Below are positions 1 to 8,883 of a stretch of DNA of 64,000 nucleotides, piece by piece. The stretch is taken from contig NZ_BMLS01000002.1 of NCBI RefSeq assembly GCF_014645355.1, positions 434,001 through 498,000 of the forward strand, given 5' to 3'. Source of the DNA: Bowmanella pacifica. Lineage in GTDB: Bacteria; Pseudomonadota; Gammaproteobacteria; Enterobacterales; Alteromonadaceae. Under the pieces are notes generated by a model. The model saw only the letters and a list, made by a program, of their open reading frames with translations. It did not search any database and was not told where the DNA came from. The position numbers were made by a program, and so were the translations under genes. Positions within the stretch are counted from its first letter, which is position 1. Each line of letters starts with the position of its first letter.

Positions 1-2
1 AT

Positions 3-323
3 GCGGACCAGCATATGCTGGAGCAAGTATTGCTCAACTTGCTAAAAAACGCTGAACAAGCACTGCAGGAAAAACGCCAAGGCCAGGTTTGGCTAAAGGC
101 GACCACCAACCGACGGGGGCATGTGGTGATCGAGGTTGCCGACGACGGACCAGGTATCAGTGCCGAACAACTGGATAAAATTTTTGTACCCTTTTTCACC
201 ACAAAGCGAGACGGTTCCGGTGTCGGGTTAGCCTTAACCCGCCAGGTGATGATTGCCCACGGTGGACAGGTAAAAGCCGTCAATCGTAGCGAAGGGGGCG
301 CTTGTTTTAGCCTGACATTTTAA
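3..323 (+). CDS. Sensor histidine kinase, C-terminal ATPase domain (5' end outside window)
   Basis: This is the end of a two-component sensor kinase; the reading frame is open to the left edge, so the sensory and dimerisation parts are missing. What remains is a HATPase_c domain. The N box reads QVLLNLLKNAEQAL, the G1 box DDGPGI, the F box FVPFFTTK and the G2 box GSGVGLALTRQV, followed by HGG. All ATP-binding elements are intact. The style resembles NtrB/AtoS/PrsK-type kinases that often pair with sigma-54 activators. That pairing is inference, but the next gene downstream carries a sigma-54 promoter. The partner regulator is not in the window. The internal ATG at 15 is not a plausible start because the N box begins there. 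Confidence 0.9.
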   Translation, partial: ADQHMLEQVLLNLLKNAEQALQEKRQGQVWLKATTNRRGHVVIEVADDGPGISAEQLDKIFVPFFTTKRDGSGVGLALTRQVMIAHGGQVKAVNRSEGGACFSLTF

Positions 324-491
324 AGCGTCAGTCATCCCAACAAGCCCCCTCAACAACCGTTTTGACAGGCTGACACGCCGGATAAAATTGCCGTGAATCC
401 ACAATTGTCATGTCAGCATTTTTTACACCAACAACAAAAAACCACCCCGAAAACCTTATTAACCTGTTGTATTTATTAAAAATAATCACTT

Positions 492-507
492 TGGCTCATA
501 CATTGCT
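492..507 (+). promoter_or_regulatory. Sigma-54 (-24/-12) promoter upstream of the PEP-CTERM gene
   Basis: The sequence TGGCTCATACATTGCT matches the RpoN consensus TGGCAC-N5-TTGCW. The GG (493-494) and GC (505-506) pairs are exactly 12 bp apart, and only the fifth consensus base differs. It lies 42 bases before the chosen ATG at 549. Sigma-54 control of PEP-CTERM genes through a kinase/activator pair is reported in other proteobacteria. No upstream activator site was identified here. Confidence 0.7.
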
Positions 508-548
508 TAGTCCGCCGCGCATATGATTAACCGTTTATGGAAGTAGCG

Positions 549-1142
549 ATGAAGAAAATCATGTTTTTGCTCTCAGTTATTATGCTCGCCAGCCAAGCCC
601 ATGCTGCCCTGCTAACCTTTGACAATATCCCTGGGGGTAGCGAACAAAATCGTGTCGATGGCATGCCGGTCTATGAAGGTTTCGTTTTTTCTTCCACGCT
701 AGATTGGATAGACGTCGAAAAATCAGGCTGGAACTTCGGTGCTTATAGCGGTGACTTTGCATTACTTAATAACTATGGTGGTGTAGGTATTGTCACTCAG
801 CAAAATGGCGATTATTTCACTTTTGATGGTTTATGGGCCAAAAGATGGTCTACAGGTAAGGATTCTGGCGGTGCTGACTCACTGTTTGGCACATTACAGG
901 GTTATAAAGATGGCGTTCTGGCCTGGTCAATCAACACAGGTTTAAACGGTAGCTATGAGTATTTTGGTGCGCAAAGCGGCCTGATTGATGAATTACGATT
1001 GGATTTTGGCAACTTCTTTTTGGTTGATAACCTGGCCCTAAATCACGGCACCTCAACCCCTGTACCAGAGCCGGCGCCTTTGGCGTTACTGGCTTTGGGT
1101 TTGGCCGGTATTGGCTTATTGCGCAGAAGAAAGTCTGCTTAG
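549..1142 (+). CDS. PEP-CTERM sorting-domain secreted protein
   Basis: A 197-residue exported protein. It has a signal peptide (MKKIMFLLSVIML, then cleavage after AHA), a beta-rich middle without a recognised enzymatic motif, and a C-terminal PEP-CTERM tail: a VPEP motif, a hydrophobic helix of about 18 residues and a terminal RRRK cluster. Such tails are recognised by an exosortase (EpsH family) and are linked to exopolysaccharide and floc formation. No exosortase is present in this window. The ATG at 549 is preferred over 537 because GGAAG sits 6 bases before it and the signal peptide begins there. A sigma-54 promoter precedes it and a hairpin terminator follows, so it is probably a single-gene unit. 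The function of the middle domain is unknown. Confidence 0.85.
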   Translation: MKKIMFLLSVIMLASQAHAALLTFDNIPGGSEQNRVDGMPVYEGFVFSSTLDWIDVEKSGWNFGAYSGDFALLNNYGGVGIVTQQNGDYFTFDGLWAKRWSTGKDSGGADSLFGTLQGYKDGVLAWSINTGLNGSYEYFGAQSGLIDELRLDFGNFFLVDNLALNHGTSTPVPEPAPLALLALGLAGIGLLRRRKSA

Positions 1143-1158
1143 TTCCGCTTGAATTTAC

Positions 1159-1186
1159 AAAAAAGCCCCTTAACGGGGCTTTTTTA
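1159..1186. terminator. Rho-independent terminator, probably bidirectional
   Basis: The arms AAAAGCCCC and GGGGCTTTT are separated by a short loop, with A-runs on the left and T-runs on the right. The hairpin lies between the convergent PEP-CTERM and DUF2891 genes and can serve both. Confidence 0.85.
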
Positions 1187-1202
1187 TGACTGATAACCAA
1201 GG

Positions 1203-2285
1203 CTAGTTTAATTGCCCGGCCTGCTGCAGCGCATAAACCGCAAAACTACCCAGCCAGTGAGTGCCTTCATAGTTACCATCCACAATAGCGGGTAAAGAAT
1301 GGTGAACATGGGCATCAGCAATCGGGCGTAAATGGCCGTATTTTTGTGGATACTCCCCCACCAGACCGTACAAACACCAAGCACGGCTGAAGTTCAAACC
1401 ATCCAGATGCACCAATTTGCCATCAGCACGATCGCTGACCTTAGCGGTTTCCAGCACAAAGTCTTTTTGCCCAAGCTGCGGCAGAAACTTATCCAACCAG
1501 GCACTGAAGGCGGTTTTGTCCAACACCTTACGCATCACATCCAACTCCTGAAAACAGGGGGAAAGAAAGTCAAAACCGTTAGGCTCCCAATTCAGGGGGC
1601 ACTGACTGTCATTGGCAAACCAATCTTTCGCCCGCTGACTTATCAGCGCTTTTAGTTCTTGCTGCTTAAGGGTATCCGCATAGTCATAGGCCAGAGATAA
1701 ACCAAAGGCGGTATTAGGGTGTTCGCCGGTGCGAATGGGGTAAATCAGTTTAGGTAAGAACTCCAGATACTTGGCCACCATCAGGTCGGTCAACGGCTGT
1801 AAGTTTTGCTCCAGCTTGCGGGCTAAAGGGTCATCCCACAGATGTAACTCTTCGGCCAGCTTTAATAGCCAGGCCCAGCCATAAGTACGCTCATAGGTGG
1901 AATTTTGCGGCATAAAGAAATACGCCACTTCCGTCTTGATGTTCTCTGCCGAGATATTTTCCAGCAATTTTTGGCGAATTTGCTGCTGATTAGCCAGGTC
2001 AGGGAAATGACGCAGCAAATTTATCAGCATCCAATGGCCATGCACGCTGGAGTGCCAGTCGAAGCAGCCGTAAAAAGCCGGGTGCAGCGCCTTAGGCCCT
2101 TGCAGATAACTGGCATCGGCCAGCACCTGATTAAGCTTATTGGGGTATTCGGTTTGCATACAATGTAGCGGCATCGCGGCCAACCGGTTGGCTTCCTCCA
2201 GCGTCAGGGCTGGGGTTTGAGCACTGGCGGTTTGCCCTAAAAATCCGGCACTTAGTAAGAGTGCACCAGCAAGTTTTTGTCGCAT
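1203..2285 (-). CDS. DUF2891 family secreted protein
   Basis: A 360-residue protein with an N-terminal signal peptide (cleavage near TASA, residue 22). The body matches my recollection of the DUF2891 family: an early HPAFYGCFDWHSSVHGHW block and many helical segments with conserved Trp, His and Asp residues such as EHPNTAFGLSLAYDYAD and FLSPCFQELDVM. The repeated alpha-helical pattern suggests an alpha/alpha toroid like carbohydrate-active enzymes, but no catalytic role is established. It converges on the PEP-CTERM gene and is separated from the ABC operon by about 175 bases, so it is probably transcribed alone. The ribosome site before ATG 2285 is weak. Confidence 0.8.
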   Translation of the reverse strand: MRQKLAGALLLSAGFLGQTASAQTPALTLEEANRLAAMPLHCMQTEYPNKLNQVLADASYLQGPKALHPAFYGCFDWHSSVHGHWMLINLLRHFPDLANQQQIRQKLLENISAENIKTEVAYFFMPQNSTYERTYGWAWLLKLAEELHLWDDPLARKLEQNLQPLTDLMVAKYLEFLPKLIYPIRTGEHPNTAFGLSLAYDYADTLKQQELKALISQRAKDWFANDSQCPLNWEPNGFDFLSPCFQELDVMRKVLDKTAFSAWLDKFLPQLGQKDFVLETAKVSDRADGKLVHLDGLNFSRAWCLYGLVGEYPQKYGHLRPIADAHVHHSLPAIVDGNYEGTHWLGSFAVYALQQAGQLN

Positions 2286-2460
2286 GGAATAATCTGCTTA
2301 AGGGAATAAGCAGCTACTATGGCAAAAGGCACAAAGATGAACAAGCCTTGTGCTGGACTGACTACTAACGCCTGGTACAGTATGCGTACAGGGGGCAAAC
2401 CAACAGAAAAACGCTTCCCCCCTGCGCTCTTGCAGATATACCCCGGCACGTGGGGACGGC

Positions 2461-3693
2461 TTAGTTAATCCTGCGCGCAACCGCCATGCCGTCAACCAGT
2501 TCCGGTCCTGGGTAGAGCACAACAACATCACTTTCGCTCAGGCCATCCAGCAGTTGGGCCCGGGTACCATTGTTATACCCCACACTCACAGGCGCGATAC
2601 GAGCTTTATCTTTCACGACCTTAAACACCATCCATTGCTCCCCCTGACGGAATAAGGCGCTGGATGGCACAGTTAAGGCATCTTGCTGCTGCCAGAGAAC
2701 AATCTTTACCTCAACCCGGTAACCATGCCCCAGTTTCTGCCTGGGTTCGCGGGGGCCGGTAAAACGGATCAATGCCAACACCCGCTGCTCCTCCACCCCT
2801 AAGGCCGAATATTTGGTGTAGCCCCAGGGCTCAACCCGCACCACTTCGCCCTCAAGCTGCTGCGGCCCGCCCCAACTATCAATTATCACCTGATTACCCG
2901 GCTCGACTTTTACCGCGTCGGTGGACAGCAGCTCAACAATGACTTCTAAATCATGGCCTATATCACCGATTTCCATAATGGGCGTACCGGCGCTGAGAAT
3001 GGTTTCACTCTTTTGCAGTACTTGCAGTACTTGGCCATCAATAGGCGCCTTGATAGCGAAAGGTAAGGCTTGCTCCGGCAAAGGCAGTGACAAACCAGAC
3101 TGGCCACCATCAAACCCAACCAATCTGGCCCTGGCATTGACCAGCTCAGCTTCTCGTAATGACACCGCCGCCTTGGCCGTATCCAGCGAGGCAGAGGCCG
3201 CCCGCAATTGTCGTACGCCCACATCATAGGCTGACTGACTGACGCCGCCGCTGGCGAGCAGCTCTTGCAAGCGCACATGCTCACTGCGCGCCAGTTGCTC
3301 ATCGGCAAAGGCTTTATTGAGATCCGCCTTGCTCATACGCAGCGCGGCATTAGCGGCGTCCACCGCCGCTCTGGCTTGTTCCAGGGTACGAATATCCAAG
3401 AGTGCAGGATCCAGAGGCAAAATATGGGCGATAACGCTTTTTTCGGCTTCCACTTTATCTCCCGGCTCAGCTTCAACCCTTAGCAAACGCCCAGTTACCG
3501 GCGCCGATACCGCATATGCGTCGTGCACGCGGGTGCGCCCTTCTTCGTTAATAGTAATGCGCAGGGCTTCGCGGCTGACCTTACCCATATCAACCGGCAC
3601 GGCTTGGGGCCAGAAGGCCGTCGCCAACAATAAACTCACCACCAGCAACGCCGCCCAACTCAACCAGTGGCGCGATCCTCTTTTTGTTGTCAT
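2461..3693 (-). CDS. HlyD/MacA-type periplasmic adaptor of an ABC efflux system
   Basis: A 410-residue membrane-fusion protein. A single N-terminal membrane anchor (about residues 9-30) is followed by a split lipoyl/barrel-sandwich domain (about 55-85 and 205-240), a coiled-coil hairpin rich in Ala, Leu and Glu (about 100-195) and a C-terminal beta-barrel. Adaptors of this kind connect an inner-membrane pump to a TolC-like outer-membrane channel. It is the last gene of a three-gene unit, starting 15 bases after the FtsX-like permease ends, which points to a MacAB-like tripartite exporter. No TolC homologue is nearby, so a shared TolC would be needed. The substrate cannot be told from the sequence. 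Confidence 0.88.
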   Translation of the reverse strand: MTTKRGSRHWLSWAALLVVSLLLATAFWPQAVPVDMGKVSREALRITINEEGRTRVHDAYAVSAPVTGRLLRVEAEPGDKVEAEKSVIAHILPLDPALLDIRTLEQARAAVDAANAALRMSKADLNKAFADEQLARSEHVRLQELLASGGVSQSAYDVGVRQLRAASASLDTAKAAVSLREAELVNARARLVGFDGGQSGLSLPLPEQALPFAIKAPIDGQVLQVLQKSETILSAGTPIMEIGDIGHDLEVIVELLSTDAVKVEPGNQVIIDSWGGPQQLEGEVVRVEPWGYTKYSALGVEEQRVLALIRFTGPREPRQKLGHGYRVEVKIVLWQQQDALTVPSSALFRQGEQWMVFKVVKDKARIAPVSVGYNNGTRAQLLDGLSESDVVVLYPGPELVDGMAVARRIN

Positions 3694-3708
3694 CCTGATA
3701 CTCGCTGT

Positions 3709-6075
3709 TTATTCACGTGTTTTTAATGCCCCAACCAAATCAAGCCGATCCAGATCGCGCTTGATCAAATAGCCCGACCCCAGCGCAGCTAACAGTACGG
3801 CCACCGCCGCGCTGCCATATGCAGTAGGCACCACAGTCACGGGCACCTGATACAAATCATTACTGAAGCCTGCCGAGATCAGGGCGGATAAGCCATAGCC
3901 AAACGCGCAGCCCACTGGGATAGCCAGCAGCGTAATAATGCCAAGTTCCCCTAGCAGCACAAAGGCCGCTTCGCTTTTGGTCAGCCCCATCACCCGTAAA
4001 CTGGCCAGATCACGAGCCCGTTCGGCAAAGGCGATTCTGGCGCTGTTATATACGATGCCAAAGGTAATAACGGCGGCAATAATCATCATCACATAGCGGG
4101 TTGCACCCGCCCCTTCATCCATCATTTTTTCCATCGCCTGGCGGCTATGATTTTTCAGGTTCACACTGGCAATAGCCGGCATATCTTTAAGCTTGGCGTA
4201 CAAGGTTTGCGCATGGTGCATATCAATGCGTAGATGCGCGCCGCTAACCCGCCCTGGCTCAAACATCAGACGGTTTAGAGCCTTGAGATCCATATAGGCT
4301 GGCGCACCGGTCATGGTTTCAGCAATTGCGGCCACTTGTATCGGTAATTTAGGCCGGCGTCCCTGACGAATATCTACCAGCAGCGTATCGCCGTTTTGCA
4401 CCTTTAACTGACCGGCCAGCGCTTTAGATAACACTATGCCCTGCTGTGGCAGCGCAATGGGCTGGCCATGTTTATCCAGCGACCGGAATAATTGCGGTGC
4501 TGGCGCCAAGGCTGTAACGACTCCCCGGTAGCGCTCGCGGCCAAAGTGAAAAATCGCCGGCACATCGCGCACACCTTCCGCCGCCAACACCCCAGGCAAA
4601 CGCGCCAGGTAATACAGACTGTCCGGGCCCAATGGTTCAACAAAGTTGACATTGAGATCGCTACGATCGACTTGCTCAAAACTAAATGCCAGGGTGCGGT
4701 CAAAGGCAGTCAACACGTTCAACATACCGGCAGACAGGGCCATTCCCAGGGCGATACCACCAATAGACATCATGGTTTTAAGCGGGTGGCGATTGAGGGT
4801 GCGCAATACCATACGAGTGGGCTGGTCAAATTTGGCCAGCAAGCCCTGGCCAAAACGCAGACCGGTGCTGAAATCGGTGGGTGTGGGCGGACGCATGGCC
4901 TGGGCTGGCGTCAGAGCAAATACCCGCCGTACAACCCATGCCGCACCTGCGCAGGCCACCACAATAGAAACCAGTACAGAGCTGATAACTGTCGCCGGGT
5001 CGAGCCTGAACAATAAAAACGGAAACTTATAGTAGAGCTGATACACCCCACTTAAACCGCGTCCCCCCAGCACACCCAATACACAGCCCAGCAAGGCACC
5101 GAAAATGGCAATCAACAGCACAAACTTAAGATAGTGCAGGCTGATCTCCCAGCCGGTGTAGCCAAAGGCTTTAAGCAAACCTATTTGTTCACGCTCGGAC
5201 TGCACCATGCGCGATATCACGATATAAAGTAAAAACGCCGCCACGCCCATAAACACAGGAGGTACAACCCGGTTTGAATTTTCCAGTTGCTGAATTTCTT
5301 CACTGATAAAACGATTGGAGAGATGATCATCCAGGGTATAAGCGCCCAGCGCACCGTAAGACATCAACAACTGGTCAAGTTGATACAGCAAATGGGCACT
5401 GTTGACGCCCAATGGCTGAGTCAGCAACACTTCATTAAAGGCGCCGTCCATATCCAACGCCGCGGCCAGCGCATCTTCGCTCATCCAGAACACCGCAAAA
5501 CGCTTATCGTCGGGAACTATCTCTCCCGGCGCCGGGGTATACAAAAACTCGGGCGCTTGCGCCAGCCCCACCACATGAAAACTACGCCGGGCCCCGTTCA
5601 AGGTCGCGGTTAAGTAATCGCCGGGCTGAATCCCCCGGGCATTGGCAAAGCCCTCCAGCAGCAGGATCTCATTTTTATGGGTAGGATCCAGTCGCCGCCC
5701 TTCAGCCAGATAAATATCATTGAGTCTGGGGGCGCGGTAATCTGGCAGTGACACAGCCTGGGCACGGATGGGGATAGTTTCCTCAGGCAAATTAATCAAC
5801 GCACCGCCGCTTATTCGCCCTTCCACGGCGGTCACATCCGGCCAATGCGCGATTTGCTGCAAAAGATGTTTCGGCGCCCGCTTAACCGGCGCAAACACTT
5901 GGGCCAGCCGGTAACGCTCGTAATAACTGCGCTTGGTTTCACTGAGGGAATTGATCAGGCCATCCATCATCACCATCAGCATTACGCCAAATGCCATGAC
6001 AACCGCAATGGCCAGCGCCTGCCCCCTGACGCGCCATAAGTCTCGCAGTAGTTTCTGGTCAAGCGAGGCGAGCAT
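3709..6075 (-). CDS. FtsX-like ABC transporter permease, large two-half type
   Basis: A 788-residue inner-membrane protein made of two FtsX-type halves. Each has an N-terminal helix (about residues 15-38 and 435-455), a large periplasmic domain and three closely spaced helices (about 275-390 and 660-775). This 8-helix layout belongs to the MacB/LolCE superfamily, whose members act as mechanotransmitters instead of classical pores. The ATG at 6075 is preferred over the TTG at 6078. It lies seven bases after the ATPase stop codon, so the two are translationally close. Together with the ATPase before and the adaptor after, it should move or extract a substrate in the periplasm or envelope. The substrate is unknown. 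Confidence 0.88.
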   Translation of the reverse strand: MLASLDQKLLRDLWRVRGQALAIAVVMAFGVMLMVMMDGLINSLSETKRSYYERYRLAQVFAPVKRAPKHLLQQIAHWPDVTAVEGRISGGALINLPEETIPIRAQAVSLPDYRAPRLNDIYLAEGRRLDPTHKNEILLLEGFANARGIQPGDYLTATLNGARRSFHVVGLAQAPEFLYTPAPGEIVPDDKRFAVFWMSEDALAAALDMDGAFNEVLLTQPLGVNSAHLLYQLDQLLMSYGALGAYTLDDHLSNRFISEEIQQLENSNRVVPPVFMGVAAFLLYIVISRMVQSEREQIGLLKAFGYTGWEISLHYLKFVLLIAIFGALLGCVLGVLGGRGLSGVYQLYYKFPFLLFRLDPATVISSVLVSIVVACAGAAWVVRRVFALTPAQAMRPPTPTDFSTGLRFGQGLLAKFDQPTRMVLRTLNRHPLKTMMSIGGIALGMALSAGMLNVLTAFDRTLAFSFEQVDRSDLNVNFVEPLGPDSLYYLARLPGVLAAEGVRDVPAIFHFGRERYRGVVTALAPAPQLFRSLDKHGQPIALPQQGIVLSKALAGQLKVQNGDTLLVDIRQGRRPKLPIQVAAIAETMTGAPAYMDLKALNRLMFEPGRVSGAHLRIDMHHAQTLYAKLKDMPAIASVNLKNHSRQAMEKMMDEGAGATRYVMMIIAAVITFGIVYNSARIAFAERARDLASLRVMGLTKSEAAFVLLGELGIITLLAIPVGCAFGYGLSALISAGFSNDLYQVPVTVVPTAYGSAAVAVLLAALGSGYLIKRDLDRLDLVGALKTRE

Positions 6076-6081
6076 CAATAG

Positions 6082-6819
6082 CTACCAATCGATCTCAGCG
6101 GCGGACAGTACATGCTGGTTTTCCACCTCTTTACTGATACGTCCATCGGCAAAATGTATCACCCTGTGCGCCATCGCAGCGGTACTGGCGGCATGGGTCA
6201 CAATAAAAATAGTGGTGCCCAGTTCGCGGTTCACTTCCTGCAACACATTCAACACAGTACGACCGGTTTTACTGTCCAGCGCACCGGTAGGTTCATCGCA
6301 AAACAGTACCCTGGGCCTTTTGGCAATGGCGCGGGCAATGGCCACCCTTTGCTGCTCACCGCCAGATAACTGAGCCGGAAAGTGATCCTGGCGATTTTCC
6401 AGCCCCACCATGGCCAGTGCCTCAGCCGCATCCATCGGGTTCTCGGCTATCTCGGTCACTAATTGCACGTTCTCAAGCGCCGTCAGGCTGGGCATCAAAT
6501 TGTAGAACTGAAAAACAAAACCAATATGCTGACGGCGATACTGGGTCAGCTCGCTCTCATCCATACCGCCAAGATCCTGATTAAAATAAAACAGCGAACC
6601 AGACGTGGCGCTATCCAGGCCACCCAGAATATTCAGTAAGGTAGATTTGCCGCTGCCGGAAGGGCCAAGTAAAACCACCAACTCAGCGGCAGGAACGGTC
6701 AGGTCAACGCCGCGCAGTGCTTCAACCCGACTGGGGCCACTGCCAAACACTTTAGTCAGGCCTTGCATAGCAAAAGCCGGCCGGGATAAATCCAGCCCTT
6801 GTAGCCCGGTGTTATTCAC
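6082..6819 (-). CDS. ABC transporter ATP-binding protein, MacB/LolD type
   Basis: A 245-residue cytoplasmic ATPase. Walker A GPSGSGKST is at residues 52-60, the signature LSGGEQQ at 151-157, and Walker B VLFCDEP at 171-177, followed by a LolD/MacB-like H-loop region (IFIVTHAAS). The start is a GTG at 6819, decided by a strong GGGGAGG ribosome site six bases before it. It leads a unit with the FtsX-like permease and the HlyD adaptor and would energise that tripartite system. About 110 bases separate it from the ABC-2 permease upstream, so read-through from the preceding operon is possible. Confidence 0.92.
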   Translation of the reverse strand: MNNTGLQGLDLSRPAFAMQGLTKVFGSGPSRVEALRGVDLTVPAAELVVLLGPSGSGKSTLLNILGGLDSATSGSLFYFNQDLGGMDESELTQYRRQHIGFVFQFYNLMPSLTALENVQLVTEIAENPMDAAEALAMVGLENRQDHFPAQLSGGEQQRVAIARAIAKRPRVLFCDEPTGALDSKTGRTVLNVLQEVNRELGTTIFIVTHAASTAAMAHRVIHFADGRISKEVENQHVLSAAEIDW

Positions 6820-6929
6820 AATGTTCCTCCCCTGATGATTTGTGCATCATAGGGCGTTCTGCTTAAAATCGATAAAGCTATCCTGTAAAAACTTGTTTTG
6901 AATCAACAAGGCATGGCACCTGGTGCGGC

Positions 6930-7931
6930 TTAACGCCCCTCTCCCTGCCATCTGAACAGCACCGCGCCAAGCCCCATAAATACCAAGGTCATCACCAGCA
7001 TTGCCCACAGGTGATACTGAATTTCGGCCAATCCCGCGCCATCATTCATAATGGCACGGGCCGCCTCAAGTAGGTGAGTCAGGGGCAACAATTGCGCGGC
7101 TTGTTGGATGGCCTGCGGCGCCCCCTCCAGGGAAAACCACACGCCGGACAGCAACATCATCGGCCAGCTAATCAGATTCAGCAGCCCACCGGTCAGCTCT
7201 TCACTCTGGCTGCGACTGGCCATCAGTAAACCCAGCGCAATCATAGCGGCGGCCCCCAATGCAGTGACCAAGAGCAAATTCAGATAGCTACCCAACATGT
7301 AAAAATCAAACAGGCTGTTGCAGGCAATAAACACAAAGCTGGTGATACTCAGCACAATAAACAGCCGAGACAGGATCTGTGCGGCCAGAAACTCCACGGC
7401 TCTGAGCGGTGTAGCCTTAAGGCGTTTTAACACCGAGCTTTTGCGATAACGCACAATCACATAACCAACGCCAAACAGGCTGGAAAACATCATATTCATA
7501 CCCAAAATGCCCGGCAGTACCCAATCCAGGTAGCGAATTTCCCGGCCATCCAGTTCCTGACGTTGATAATCAGGTAGCTTGCCCGTCAACAGCTCACTGG
7601 CAAAATAGCCCTGCGGCGAGCTGCGATTAACCCAATAGGTCTGACTGGCCGGTTCCACCAGTAAGTCCAGTTGGTGCTGCTGAAGTTTTTGCTGCGCCAG
7701 CGCCAGATCGTCATAGGCCACATATTCCACATGTTGCAGATGAAAAAAACTGTTGTCGCCCCCCTCGCCCACCAGACCAATTTTATACGCTGCGCGGCCA
7801 TCACCACTGAAAATAAAGGCAAAGCCCACTACCAGTAGCAAAGGAAAGGCCAAGTTCCAGCCCAGCGACGAGCGGTCGCGGAAAAACTCCAGATTACGGG
7901 CTCTGAACACCGCCCAGAATCTATTTAACAT
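6930..7931 (-). CDS. ABC-2 type transporter permease
   Basis: A 333-residue inner-membrane permease of the ABC-2 family. An N-terminal cytoplasmic stretch and first helix (about residues 20-38) are followed by a periplasmic loop and then five helices between about 155 and 325. The start at ATG 7931 is set by a strong AGGAGGTG ribosome site just upstream, although the frame stays open to 7970. The gene therefore begins 11 bases inside the 3' end of the ATPase gene, typical of coupled translation. It pairs with that ATPase as an exporter. A methyltransferase leads the same unit, suggesting export of, or protection from, a small molecule; this is inference. Confidence 0.9.
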   Translation of the reverse strand: MLNRFWAVFRARNLEFFRDRSSLGWNLAFPLLLVVGFAFIFSGDGRAAYKIGLVGEGGDNSFFHLQHVEYVAYDDLALAQQKLQQHQLDLLVEPASQTYWVNRSSPQGYFASELLTGKLPDYQRQELDGREIRYLDWVLPGILGMNMMFSSLFGVGYVIVRYRKSSVLKRLKATPLRAVEFLAAQILSRLFIVLSITSFVFIACNSLFDFYMLGSYLNLLLVTALGAAAMIALGLLMASRSQSEELTGGLLNLISWPMMLLSGVWFSLEGAPQAIQQAAQLLPLTHLLEAARAIMNDGAGLAEIQYHLWAMLVMTLVFMGLGAVLFRWQGEGR

Positions 7932-8835
7932 CGGCCACCTCCTGTTGCTCAGTTGCGCCCTGTAACCCATGTCCCGTAAGCTTCAAGAACAAATCATCCA
8001 GGTTGGCAGACTTAACATGCAAACCGTCCAGCTCCACTTGTTCCTCAACCAGTAATTTCAGTGTTTGTTCCACCTTATCTGTGTTGATAAACCAGTAGGC
8101 CCCATCCTGACGAGGGTGACAGGCTGCCATAACGGCTTCAGGTAACTGCTGCTGGCGCAGACGAATCAGCACGCCTTTAAAATGTTCAGCAAGCAAGTCG
8201 CGGGGCGCACCGCGGGCAATAATCTGGCCCTTATCCATAATCGCGATGTCATCACATAAGTACTCAGCTTCATCCATATAGTGCGTGGTCAGCACTATGG
8301 TTTTCCCAAGGGCCTTGATACGGTTAATCAGATCCCAGAAGTTACGTCTGGCATGCGGGTCTAACCCCGTGGTGGGTTCATCCAAAAACAGAATCTGCGG
8401 GTCATTGACCAGCGCGATAGCCAGCAATAAGCGTTGCTTCTGCCCCCCGGATAGTTTGCGATGGTCCTGGTCAGCAAAATCTTCCAACTGACAAAGCTCG
8501 ATTAAATGCTGAACATCCAAGGCATGACTGTAAAAACTGGCAAACATACTCAGGCATTCACGGCCACTGAGATAGTCCTGCAAGGCGGTGTGCTGAAACT
8601 GAATACCGATGCGCTGATTCATGGCGCGATTAAGCGGCTCGCCATCGTATAGAATCTCGCCAGCATCAAAATCGACTATCCCCTCCATCATCTCAATGGT
8701 GGTGGTTTTACCCGCACCGTTAGGGCCCAGCAGGCCGAAACATATGCCCTTTGGCACAGAAAAACTGATGCCTTTTACGGCTTCCAGCTTTTTAAACGAC
8801 TTACGCAGTGCATTAACCTGAATAAAGGCAGACAT
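7921..8835 (-). CDS. ABC-2 system ATP-binding protein
   Basis: A 304-residue ATPase of the drug- and polysaccharide-export type. Walker A GPNGAGKTT is at residues 37-45. The signature KLSGGQKQRL and Walker B ILFLDEPTTGLDP follow, then the H-loop VLTTHYMDEAE. The last 80 residues or so form the extra C-terminal domain common in CcmA/NatA-like ATPases. An AAGGAG site lies just before the ATG. It overlaps the permease gene downstream and lies 48 bases after the methyltransferase gene, so the three form one likely operon. The substrate is not predictable. Confidence 0.92.
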   Translation of the reverse strand: MSAFIQVNALRKSFKKLEAVKGISFSVPKGICFGLLGPNGAGKTTTIEMMEGIVDFDAGEILYDGEPLNRAMNQRIGIQFQHTALQDYLSGRECLSMFASFYSHALDVQHLIELCQLEDFADQDHRKLSGGQKQRLLLAIALVNDPQILFLDEPTTGLDPHARRNFWDLINRIKALGKTIVLTTHYMDEAEYLCDDIAIMDKGQIIARGAPRDLLAEHFKGVLIRLRQQQLPEAVMAACHPRQDGAYWFINTDKVEQTLKLLVEEQVELDGLHVKSANLDDLFLKLTGHGLQGATEQQEVADVK

Positions 8836-8883
8836 CTGACTCCTTGACCATCACATTGAATGAAGTTAATCACAAAGTACCAG

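Noticed and set aside
4492-5016. A 174-codon frame antisense to the FtsX-like permease
   Set aside because: It is a shadow of the permease gene with low-complexity, basic residues and no start signal.
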